Source of the DNA: Deltaproteobacteria bacterium
GTDB taxonomy: Bacteria; Myxococcota_A; Polyangia; Polyangiales; Ga0077539
Direction: 5' to 3'
DNA: 64,000 nt
Assembly (NCBI GenBank): GCA_016218725.1
Contig: JACRDB010000063.1
Span: 62,001 to 126,000, forward strand
Shown piece after piece: positions 54,009 through 61,961 of the stretch. Position numbers and translations under genes: made by a program. The notes beneath the pieces were generated by a model. It had not been told where the DNA came from and made no database searches. It saw only the letters and a list, made by a program, of their open reading frames with translations. The number at the start of each line of letters is the position of its first letter. Position 1 is the first letter of the stretch.

Positions 54009-54740
54009 TCACCGCTCCGGGTCGTCGGTGCCCGGGCGCTGGATGGTCTCCACCAGGGTGTAGCCCTCGTAGCCCTCGGTGTGGGCGTACGCCGTGACGC
54101 TCGCGTTGGCGGGAGAACCCCGGAGGCCGCGCTCCACCGTGTGGATGTCCCAGTCCTCCAGCAGGAACCGGAAGCTCTGGATCACCCTCGCGTGGGTGAC
54201 CACCAGCACGCGCTCGCCGGCGTGGTCCCTGGCCAGGCGGTCCAGGAAGAGCTGCACCCGCTCGCACACCTGGGCCACGCTCTCGCCGCCCGGGGGCCGC
54301 GCAAAGAACGGCCCCGTGCGGTTCCAGTAGTCGTCCAGCCACGGGAAGAACTCCCGCACCTCGGCCTCGGTCATCTCGAAGGCGTGGCCCGGGTCCCGCT
54401 CCCGGAGGAAGAGGTCCCGGCGCACCACCCTCGGCGGCCCGCTGCCGGCGTACGCCCCGAGGATGGCCTCGGAGGTGTCCACCGTGCGCACGTACCCGGA
54501 GTGGTACAGCGCGTCAAAGGCCCCGAAGCGCGTGGCCAGGTAGCGCCCCGTGCGCTCGGCCTGGCGGAGCCCCTCCTCGGTCAGGGGGGTGACCTCGTCG
54601 GGCATGCCCTTGAGCGCGTCCCGCTCCGCCGCGGAGGCGTAGAACACCCGCCCCTGCCGCGCGATGTTGCGCGCCGACTCGCCGTGACGCACCAGCACCA
54701 GGAGCGAGGCCGCCTTGCCCACGACCCGAACGTAGACCAC
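54009..54740 (-). CDS. histidine phosphatase (phosphoglycerate mutase) family protein
   Basis: 243 residues from a GTG. Catalytic LVRHGESARN near the start, a second His in VVTHARV, and Arg/Glu residues in SGYVRTVDTSEAI and PGGESVAQV make a complete active site. Substrates range from phosphosugars to nucleotides and cannot be read off here. Cytoplasmic. It diverges from the metallohydrolase lipoprotein gene. Confidence 0.87.
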   Translation of the reverse strand: MVYVRVVGKAASLLVLVRHGESARNIARQGRVFYASAAERDALKGMPDEVTPLTEEGLRQAERTGRYLATRFGAFDALYHSGYVRTVDTSEAILGAYAGSGPPRVVRRDLFLRERDPGHAFEMTEAEVREFFPWLDDYWNRTGPFFARPPGGESVAQVCERVQLFLDRLARDHAGERVLVVTHARVIQSFRFLLEDWDIHTVERGLRGSPANASVTAYAHTEGYEGYTLVETIQRPGTDDPER

Positions 54741-54807
54741 AAATTCCGGCCCGGGACAACGTGCGCCGTTCCCTCCGGTGCGCGCTCCGTGCGATGCTCC
54801 GGGCGCG

Positions 54808-57732
54808 ATGCGACGCGAGGCGGTGGTGTCGGTGCTCGTGGCGGCCCTCCAGGGCTGCGCGGAGGAGCCCCCGGGGTGCCTGGGCGCCAGCGACCGGTGC
54901 GTCCCCCCGAGGGCCTGTCGGAGGCTCAGCTACCCTCGCTGCGAGGGGGGCTTCGTGCGGGTCCGGCGGGTGTCCGGCCCCCAGGATCGCCCCCCGGGCC
55001 TGCGGGCCGAGGCCACCCTCGGGGACCTCCTCCTGGAGAACGACCGGCTCCTCGCCGTGGTGGACGCCCTGGACCACCCCCACCACCTCGGGCTCACGGG
55101 CGGGACCCTCATCGACCTCGCCCCCCGCGGCGGCGAGGACCACCTGAACCAGGTCGCCCAGATCGCAGGGATCCTTCCCAGGGACGGCGCACGGTACACC
55201 TCCCTCACCTCCTACGAAGACGCCCAGGGGGCCCACATCCTCGCCCGGGGGCACCTGGACGCCTCGGCGAGCCTGCGCATCGTCACGCGCTACGACCTGC
55301 GGCCGTGTGAGCCCGGCGTGCGCGTGCGCACGGAGCTCTACAACGGCAGCCGGGACACCTGGACCTGGCACCTGGGCGACGCCTGGTGGTGGGGCGACCG
55401 CGGCGTCACGCCCTTTGTCCCCCTGCGCGGTCAGGGCTTCCACCAGCCCGAGCTCGACCTGGTGGAAATCGACGGAGCCTGGCGCGAGTTCCCGTGGGTC
55501 GCCGCCCAGAGCCACCTGGACCCGGACGCCGCCTACGCCACCGTGTCCTGCAACCGAGAGTCCCTGTCCGGCGTCCACTCGGCCACCATCTCGTCCTCGG
55601 GCACGCCCCGAACCCTCGTGGCCCCGGGCGATGGCCTCGCCTTCGAGCGCATGCTCCTGGTGGCGCCCGGTCGCGGCCTCGCGGGCGCCGCGGACCTCGC
55701 CCTCGACGCGCGCGAGCGCCTGTTTGGTGAGCGCTCGGGGGTCATCCAGGGTCGTGTGCTGGACATGGCCTCGCCCCCGCGGCCCCTGGGCGGCGACGAG
55801 CGCGCCGTGTCGCTCCTGTTCTACGAACCCGCCCGAGGCCCGGACCCGGACCTGGAGACCGGCATCCGCCCCTGGACCGAGGTCGTCCCCGACGCCGAAG
55901 GGCTCTTCTCCGTGCGCGTCCCCGCAGCCAGGGACCTCCGCGTCAGACCCTTCCGCCTGGGGCGCCCCCTGGGGCCCGCCCTGGCCGTCAACGCCGACCT
56001 CTCCATGCAGGCGCTCACCCTCCCGAGGGCGCCCACACTGTCAGTACAAGTACGCCTCGCACCTACAGATACCCCCGTTCACGCAGAGGTCATACTTGTA
56101 CCTACAGACCCCGGTGGGAGGGCTGGGGTGGAGGGGACCACCCATGGGTACTTCGCGCGCTGCGCGCCGTACCTGGGACCGGCCCATGGGCGAGCGCCTG
56201 GGTGCAACCGCGCGCTGGCGTGGAACGGGAGGGCGTCCTTCGGGGTCTCGCCGGGGAGGTACCACGTCTACGCTCACGCGGGGCCGACGCACACGCTGGC
56301 GCGGGAGGAGGTGACGATCACCGAGGGGATGAACGCCACGGTCTCGCTACGGCTCAACGCACTGGTGGGGCTCTACCCCGACGGGGTGTTGTCCGCGGAC
56401 TTCCATGTCCACGGAGGGAGGAGCTTTGACATCGCCTTCCCGGACCGGGACCGGGTGATGACCTTCGTGACCGCCGGCGTGCAAGTGATCGCGGCCACGG
56501 ACCACGACGTGGTGACGGATTTCGCGGACGCCGTGAGGGACCTCGGGGTGGGAAGCCGCGTGAGGGTGTTCCCCGGCGCGGAGACCACGCCGGAGATCCC
56601 GTGGCTCTATGTGCCCCACCCCGATGGACGCCCGCGGGGGCCGAAGGTCATCGGGCATTTCATCTTCTGGCCCATCCCGGTGGACCTGAACAGCCCTGGG
56701 AACGGCCTCCCCTGGGACGAGCTCCTGGAGCCCGGGGCGCTCTTTGACCGCGTGCGCGCACGGATGAGCGACCGCGGAGTGATCCAGCTCAACCACCCGA
56801 TGCACGACGCGATCCTCCTGCGGGACCTGGGGTACCCGCGGACCCTGGGCCTGGACCTGCGCAGGCCCCTGCCCCCGGGCGTGGACGACGGCACCGCCGA
56901 GGGCAGGATGTTCGCGCGCCCCGGGGGCGCCACGGGGCACCGAAACAGCGACTGGGACGCCCAGGAGGCGATGCAGGGCGCCGACGTGCTCAACAACCTC
57001 CGGCACCGGCAGCTCTGGCATTACCTTCTCAATATCGGGATGCTCCGCGCAGGGACCGCCAACAGCGACAGCCACTCGCTCGCCGCCGAGCAGCTCGGGT
57101 ACCCGCGAAACCACGTGCTCGGGGTGGGGCCGCTCGCGCGGATGGAGCCCACCGCGTTCAACACGGCCGTGCGCGAGGGGCGCCTGGTGGGGGGCAACGG
57201 GGCCTTCATCGACGCGTCCATCGAAGGGTCCGACGGCGCCCCGCGAGGGCCCTCGCTGGTGGCGTTCTCGCCGCGGGCCGGGGCGTCGCTGCGGGTGGCG
57301 GTGACGGCGCCGCCGTGGGTGCCCGTGCGCGAGGTGCGGGTGCTGGTCAACGGGCGCGTCGTGCGCACCGTCACCGGCGACGCGCTCCGCGCGCCCGCGG
57401 ACCCCTTCGCGGCCGACGGGGTCTCGCGCTACACCGGGAGCTTCCCGTTGCAGGAGCTCCTCGGGGGCCGGGACGGCTGGCTCGTGGTCGAGGCCGGAGA
57501 CACCCTCCTGCCCGCCGCGGACACGGACAACGACGGCACCGTGGACCGCATCGACGGCGACGGCGACGGCCAGATCGATGATGAAGAGCCCCGTGACGCC
57601 GCGCTGACGGACCCTGGCTACCACCTCCAGGTGGTGTCCCCCGGGCAGCGGTCGTTCGCGTTCACCAACCCCTTCCTGTTGGACGTGGACGGCAACGGCT
57701 GGACCGCCCCGGGCCTGGGAGGCGCGCGATGA
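54808..57732 (+). CDS. CehA/McbA-type PHP metallohydrolase lipoprotein
   Basis: 974 residues. ATG 54808 gives a signal peptide with lipobox ALQGC. The catalytic PHP-like domain (about 530-800) shows the metal motifs ADFHVHGG, AATDHDVV, GAETTPE, QLNHP and ANSDSH. The N-terminal 500 residues are beta-rich. The tail (from 800) has a Ca-binding DNDGTVDRIDGDGDGQIDD stretch. CehA/McbA enzymes hydrolyse carbamate or phosphoester bonds; the substrate is open. The stop overlaps the next start (ATGA). An AT-richer patch at 56035-56110 contains two CCTACAGA units. Confidence 0.85.
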   Translation: MRREAVVSVLVAALQGCAEEPPGCLGASDRCVPPRACRRLSYPRCEGGFVRVRRVSGPQDRPPGLRAEATLGDLLLENDRLLAVVDALDHPHHLGLTGGTLIDLAPRGGEDHLNQVAQIAGILPRDGARYTSLTSYEDAQGAHILARGHLDASASLRIVTRYDLRPCEPGVRVRTELYNGSRDTWTWHLGDAWWWGDRGVTPFVPLRGQGFHQPELDLVEIDGAWREFPWVAAQSHLDPDAAYATVSCNRESLSGVHSATISSSGTPRTLVAPGDGLAFERMLLVAPGRGLAGAADLALDARERLFGERSGVIQGRVLDMASPPRPLGGDERAVSLLFYEPARGPDPDLETGIRPWTEVVPDAEGLFSVRVPAARDLRVRPFRLGRPLGPALAVNADLSMQALTLPRAPTLSVQVRLAPTDTPVHAEVILVPTDPGGRAGVEGTTHGYFARCAPYLGPAHGRAPGCNRALAWNGRASFGVSPGRYHVYAHAGPTHTLAREEVTITEGMNATVSLRLNALVGLYPDGVLSADFHVHGGRSFDIAFPDRDRVMTFVTAGVQVIAATDHDVVTDFADAVRDLGVGSRVRVFPGAETTPEIPWLYVPHPDGRPRGPKVIGHFIFWPIPVDLNSPGNGLPWDELLEPGALFDRVRARMSDRGVIQLNHPMHDAILLRDLGYPRTLGLDLRRPLPPGVDDGTAEGRMFARPGGATGHRNSDWDAQEAMQGADVLNNLRHRQLWHYLLNIGMLRAGTANSDSHSLAAEQLGYPRNHVLGVGPLARMEPTAFNTAVREGRLVGGNGAFIDASIEGSDGAPRGPSLVAFSPRAGASLRVAVTAPPWVPVREVRVLVNGRVVRTVTGDALRAPADPFAADGVSRYTGSFPLQELLGGRDGWLVVEAGDTLLPAADTDNDGTVDRIDGDGDGQIDDEEPRDAALTDPGYHLQVVSPGQRSFAFTNPFLLDVDGNGWTAPGLGGAR

Positions 57733-58667
57733 GCGCCCGATGGAACGGCGCGGCGGCGGCCCTGGCGATGCTCGGCCTCTGCCCTGAAGCGCGCGCCCAG
57801 GGCTGCCTCTCGTCGGTGCTCGCTGACCGCCAGGCGTACCCCGACAGGCTGCCCGCGGTGCGCCGTCCGCGCTCCTCTCCCATCGCCCTGGGACCCGACG
57901 GGACGGACTTTGGCACCACCCCCAGCGCGTGCGGGGGCAACCGTATACAGATCGACGGGCGCGCGGACCTCACCGTGGACGTGCCGGAGTTCTACGGCGC
58001 CATCACCCTGGACGGCACCGTCCGCGGGGGCTTCCAGCTCGGGGGCGACGGGCTCTCGTCCCGGCAGCCCTTCGTGACCCTCTCCCTCACGCCGGTGGCG
58101 TATCGCTTCGCGCAGAACGCGTCCCTGGCGGCCACCAGGGTCACCCTCGGGGGCGCCACGGTGGCCCTGCACCTGCCCCTCGCGGGGCGCCTTCGAACCT
58201 CGCGGAACGCCGGCGAGACCGTGTACCTCGGGTACAGCGCCACGGGCTTCCTGCGGGTGCTCCTCCCGACGGACCTGGGCTTCACCTACGGCTGGAGGGC
58301 CGGCGTCGAGCCCGGGGTGTCCACCGCCAGCGCCCTCGGTCCGAGGGTCACCCTGCACACGGGCGCGAGCCTCCCGCTGGCGCTCACGGGCCTCCAGGCG
58401 CAGGCCGCGCTCGTGCGCTGGAACCCGCGCCTTGACATGGACCTTTTGTGGAGTCCTTTCGCGTGGTTGGAGCTGGGCGCCGGGGTCGAGCTCCGGGGTC
58501 GCGTGGACGCCGACGGCGTGGCCCTGGAGGCCCTGACCCCCAAGGTGACCGTGCGCTTCTCGCAAGCCGTGAGGGGCCTCTTCGCGCACCTCACCGCGGG
58601 GGTGCCCGTGCTGGGCGATGACCGCGCCCTGGGGAGGGCCCTGGCAGGCGCGGGGTGGTACTTCTAA
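57729..58667 (+). CDS. predicted exported beta-barrel-like protein
   Basis: 312 residues. Signal peptide ending PEARAQ; the mature part is a series of alternating strands with no long helix, and the last residue is Phe (GAGWYF), as in outer-membrane beta-barrels. Cys pair CLSS...SACGG. It has no recognised family. Coupled to the metallohydrolase gene by ATGA overlap, so it could anchor, secrete or assist that enzyme at the outer membrane. 18 bases before prkA. Confidence 0.65.
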   Translation: MSARWNGAAAALAMLGLCPEARAQGCLSSVLADRQAYPDRLPAVRRPRSSPIALGPDGTDFGTTPSACGGNRIQIDGRADLTVDVPEFYGAITLDGTVRGGFQLGGDGLSSRQPFVTLSLTPVAYRFAQNASLAATRVTLGGATVALHLPLAGRLRTSRNAGETVYLGYSATGFLRVLLPTDLGFTYGWRAGVEPGVSTASALGPRVTLHTGASLPLALTGLQAQAALVRWNPRLDMDLLWSPFAWLELGAGVELRGRVDADGVALEALTPKVTVRFSQAVRGLFAHLTAGVPVLGDDRALGRALAGAGWYF

Positions 58668-58685
58668 TCGTGGTACGGTCCCGCC

Positions 58686-60923
58686 ATGGGCGTGACGGGT
58701 GAGAGCCTCAGGGCGGTGATCGAAGAGGCGCGCGACGGGTTCTCGCGCGAGCGGCGGATCTTGAGCTTCGATGAGTACCTGGACCTGGTGGCCGAGGCGC
58801 CCGCCCGGCACTGTCGGGACGCCGCCCGCTGGCTCCGGGACCTGTTTGATCACTACGGCACCGTCACCCTGGAGCGCCCCTACGGGAGGTTCACCCGCTG
58901 GAACCTCTTTGACCTGCCGTGGGAAGACAGCGCCGGTCGGCGCGACGCCCTCGTGGGGCACGAGGCCCTCCAGGCGGACGTCTACCGGGCCCTGTCGAAC
59001 TTCGTGCGCCAGGGGCGCGTCAACCGCATGGTGCTCCTGCACGGCCCCAACGGGAGCGCCAAGAGCACCTTCGTGGCGTGCATGATGCGCGCGATGGAGC
59101 ACTTCTCCACCACCGAGGCGGGGGCCCTCTACCGCTTCCACTGGGTGTTCCCGCGAGGAAAGGGCAGCGACGCGGGGCGCATCGGCTTCGGCTGGGGCCG
59201 CGACGACCAGGGTCCTCGCCCGGGCGAGAGCTACGCCCACCTGGACGAGGGCGCCATCGAGGCCAAGGTGCTCTGCGAGCTCCGGGATCACCCGCTCCTG
59301 TGCCTCCCCGGGGACGTACGCCAGAAGGTGCTCGCGCGCCTCCAGGACAGCCAGGACTGCGTCCCGGACACCCTCTCCAAGGGGGGACCGTGCCACAAGT
59401 GCCAGACCATCTTCGAGGCCCTCTTCAGCGCGTACCGCGGGGACCTGCGCAAGGTCCTGGCCCACGTCCAGGTGGAGCGCTGGTACGTCTCCCGGCGCTA
59501 CCGCGTGGGCGCCGCGGTGATCGGGCCACAGATGGCCGTGGACGCCAAGGAGCGCCAGGTGACCGCCAGCCGCTCGCTGGCCGCGCTGCCGCCTTCGCTC
59601 CAGAACATGGCCCTCTTCGAGCCCTTCGGGGAGCTCGTGGACGCCGCCGGGGGGCTCCTGGAGTACGCCGACCTCCTCAAGCGGCCGCTGGAGGCCTGGA
59701 AGTACCTGCTCTTGATGATCGAGACCGGCGAGGTGAGCCTCACCACCTCCACGCTGGCGGCGAACCTGGTGCTCATCGGGAGCTCCAACGAGGTCCACCT
59801 GGACGCGTTCCGCGAGCACCCGGAGTTCGCGTCCTTCCGCGGGAGGCTTGAGCTCCTCCGGGCCCCGTACCTGCTGGACTGGAAGGCCGAGGAGGCCATC
59901 TATCAGGCCCAGGTGCTCCCCGGGGTGCGGCGCCACGTCGCGCCCCACGCGGCGGAGCTGGCCTCGCTCTTCGCGGTGCTCACCCGGCTGCGCAAGCCCG
60001 CCACGGACCGCTTCCCGAGGCCCCTGGCGTCCCTGGCCGGGGACCTGACGCCCCTGGAGAAGGCCGACCTCTTCGCCCTCGGTACGATCCCCCAGAGGCT
60101 CACCGCGGAGCAGTCCAAGGAGCTGCGCGTGGGCATCGGAGCCCTCTGGCACGAGACCGAGTCGCAGGTCACCTACGAGGGACGCCTCGGGGCCAGCGCC
60201 CGGGAGGTGCGGGGGGTCCTGCTCGACGCCGCCCAGCACCCCACCTACGCGTGCCTCTCGCCCTTCGGCGTGCTGGAGAAGGTGGCCGAGCTGTGCGCGC
60301 GCAAGAGCGAGTTCGAGTGGCTCCGCCAGGACGCCCAGGCCGGCGGCTACCACGACCCAAGGTACTTCCAGCGGGTGCTGCGCGAGCGCCTCCTGGACGC
60401 CCAGGAGGACCACCTGCGCACCGCTACGGGGCTCGTGGACGAGTCCCGCTACGTGGAGCTCTTCGAGCGCTACGTGGCCAACGTGTCCGCGTGGCTCAAG
60501 GGCGAGCGCATCAGGAACCGGGTCACCAACCGCGACGACCCGGCCGACGAAGGCTTGATGAAAGAGGTCGAGAAGACCCTCTCCACGGGCGGCACCGCGG
60601 AGGAGTTCCGGCGGAACGTCATGAGCGCCCTGGCCGCCTGGGCCCTGGACCATCCGGGCGAGAAGCTCTCGCACACGGTGCTCTTCCCGCGCTACGTCCA
60701 GAAGCTCAAGGACGCCACCTACGCCGAGCGCCGCAAGCACGTCGTGGCCATCGCCCGGGACCTCGTGGTGCTCGTGGCCGAGGACGGCGCGGGGCTCGAG
60801 AGCGACGCCCGGCGCCGCGCGGAGACCACCCTGGAGAACCTCATCGCCGCGGGCTACTGCCGGGCATGCGCCAGGGACGCCGCCTCGGCCCTCCTCAAGG
60901 AGCGCTTCGCCGAGACGAAATAG
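58686..60923 (+). CDS. prkA: PrkA-family Ser protein kinase (AAA + kinase)
   Basis: 745 residues. N-terminal AAA domain with Walker A HGPNGSAKST (Lys126) and PrkA C-terminal region; the block LLCLPGDVRQ, FEPFGELVDAAGG and RNRVTN-like segments match PrkA. The protein is about 100 residues longer than E. coli YeaG or B. subtilis PrkA, and holds a CHKC pair near residue 240. PrkA usually neighbours yeaH and spoVR; here neither is present, and the gene follows the metallohydrolase and barrel genes. It ends in a 16-bp hairpin of TGTAGGG decamers. Confidence 0.9.
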   Translation: MGVTGESLRAVIEEARDGFSRERRILSFDEYLDLVAEAPARHCRDAARWLRDLFDHYGTVTLERPYGRFTRWNLFDLPWEDSAGRRDALVGHEALQADVYRALSNFVRQGRVNRMVLLHGPNGSAKSTFVACMMRAMEHFSTTEAGALYRFHWVFPRGKGSDAGRIGFGWGRDDQGPRPGESYAHLDEGAIEAKVLCELRDHPLLCLPGDVRQKVLARLQDSQDCVPDTLSKGGPCHKCQTIFEALFSAYRGDLRKVLAHVQVERWYVSRRYRVGAAVIGPQMAVDAKERQVTASRSLAALPPSLQNMALFEPFGELVDAAGGLLEYADLLKRPLEAWKYLLLMIETGEVSLTTSTLAANLVLIGSSNEVHLDAFREHPEFASFRGRLELLRAPYLLDWKAEEAIYQAQVLPGVRRHVAPHAAELASLFAVLTRLRKPATDRFPRPLASLAGDLTPLEKADLFALGTIPQRLTAEQSKELRVGIGALWHETESQVTYEGRLGASAREVRGVLLDAAQHPTYACLSPFGVLEKVAELCARKSEFEWLRQDAQAGGYHDPRYFQRVLRERLLDAQEDHLRTATGLVDESRYVELFERYVANVSAWLKGERIRNRVTNRDDPADEGLMKEVEKTLSTGGTAEEFRRNVMSALAAWALDHPGEKLSHTVLFPRYVQKLKDATYAERRKHVVAIARDLVVLVAEDGAGLESDARRRAETTLENLIAAGYCRACARDAASALLKERFAETK

Positions 60924-60928
60924 CGGTT

Positions 60929-60964
60929 GTAGGGTGCTGTAGGGTGGACCCCTACAGCGCCCTA
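60929..60964. terminator. hairpin of TGTAGGG decamers after prkA
   Basis: GTAGGGTGCTGTAGGG (60929-60944), loop TGGA, CCCTACAGCGCCCTAC (60949-60964): 16 bp, one G-U. Each arm holds two TGTAGGG units, direct on the left and inverted on the right. The right arm includes the stop of the opposite gene. Likely bidirectional terminator. Confidence 0.7.
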
Positions 60965-61327
60965 CCTGCGCCGGAGCTGAATAATCCTGGGGCGCGCGCC
61001 GCCGGGCCTTGGGGCGGGGCCTGGCGCGGGCCCCGGGGCGACGCCGCCCGGCGGGACCTGCACGGGGCCCACGGCGGGGGCCTCGCCTGGGGCTGGGGGA
61101 TAGAGCGTGTCACAGCGCTGGAGGCATGCGGTGTTGGACAGCGTGCACTCCTCGCGGGGGTGGTGCAGGTACTCCCGGCAGGTGGTGTGGATCCGCCCGC
61201 ACTGCTCGATGCAGGCGCTGCGGTTCTCGGCGCGGGACATGTGCCGCTCCCAGGGGCGCTGGGCGGAGGCCTCGCGGTCCAGGAGGAGCGTCGCGGCGCC
61301 GGCGAGGAAGAGGTGGAGGGCGCGCAT
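60962..61327 (-). CDS. small secreted six-cysteine protein
   Basis: 121 residues. Signal peptide ending REASA. The mature core has six Cys in the symmetric spacing C-x3-C-x6-C-x10-C-x6-C-x3-C (from ACIEQCGRIHTTC to TACLQRCDTLY), typical of a helical hairpin held by three disulfides. A Pro/Gly-rich tail ends RIIQLRRR. No family recognised. The start codon is the ATG of a good signal sequence. It lies 25 bases after the next lipoprotein gene on the same strand. Confidence 0.65.
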   Translation of the reverse strand: MRALHLFLAGAATLLLDREASAQRPWERHMSRAENRSACIEQCGRIHTTCREYLHHPREECTLSNTACLQRCDTLYPPAPGEAPAVGPVQVPPGGVAPGPAPGPAPRPGGARPRIIQLRRR

Positions 61328-61352
61328 GGGCGTAGCGTACCGCACCGAGCGG

Positions 61353-61862
61353 TCAGCGCAACGGCGTGGGGAACCGGGCGTTGCGCAGGAGGAGGTCCCG
61401 CGTCCAGCCGCGGAGCTGCTCCAGGTCGTCGTCGGCGGAGGCCATGCGAACGATGAAGTGCCTGCGGCCGCTGGGTACCACGAAGGCCGCGGCCTGGAGG
61501 AGCTCGCCCCGGACCCGGCCGTGCTGCGAGACCCAGAAGCCCCGGACCCCTTCGATCTCGTCGTCGCCGAGGGTCCTCGGGGTGGCCGTGGGCTCGCCGA
61601 AGGCCGGCAGGGTCCGGGAGGCCGGGGCGAGGGCGCCGAACTCCGCCGCCGTGGTCCCCGGCGAGGGCCGCTGGACCTCGAAGAACTCCAGGCTCTCGGT
61701 GTGCACCGGGTGGACGAAGCGCTCGCCCGTCTGGCCGGTGCTCCGGAGGCGCTCGGAGAGCTCCCAGCCGCCGGGGACGGGGTCGAAGGTGTACGTCGGC
61801 CGCGGGGCCGCCGCGCAGCCCAGGGCGAGGGAAAATCCCAGGAGGAGGCTCGTCGCGCGCAT
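61353..61862 (-). CDS. lipoprotein of unknown function
   Basis: 169 residues. Signal peptide with lipobox LALGCAAAP. The mature protein is a compact alpha/beta domain with no known motif (PGGWELSERLRSTG, SLEFFEVQRPSPGTTAAEF, RHFIVRMASADDD). It may be a sensory or binding lipoprotein. ATG 61862 is selected because it starts the signal peptide; the extra upstream frame is Pro/Ala-rich and not likely translated. It is followed by the six-Cys gene and diverges from the FG-GAP lipoprotein. Confidence 0.7.
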   Translation of the reverse strand: MRATSLLLGFSLALGCAAAPRPTYTFDPVPGGWELSERLRSTGQTGERFVHPVHTESLEFFEVQRPSPGTTAAEFGALAPASRTLPAFGEPTATPRTLGDDEIEGVRGFWVSQHGRVRGELLQAAAFVVPSGRRHFIVRMASADDDLEQLRGWTRDLLLRNARFPTPLR

Positions 61863-61961
61863 GGTCCCGCGGGATTGTGCCCCAGCGGGGGCGGGCGTCC
61901 ACTCCGCGGCGGGTTGCAACGGGCCGCAGTTCGGGGAACAGTGCCGGGGATGCTTGGGTCT

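Noticed and set aside
57618..60740. 1040-codon minus-strand frame opposite the barrel and prkA genes
   Set aside because: Shadow of prkA and its neighbour; no recognisable motif.
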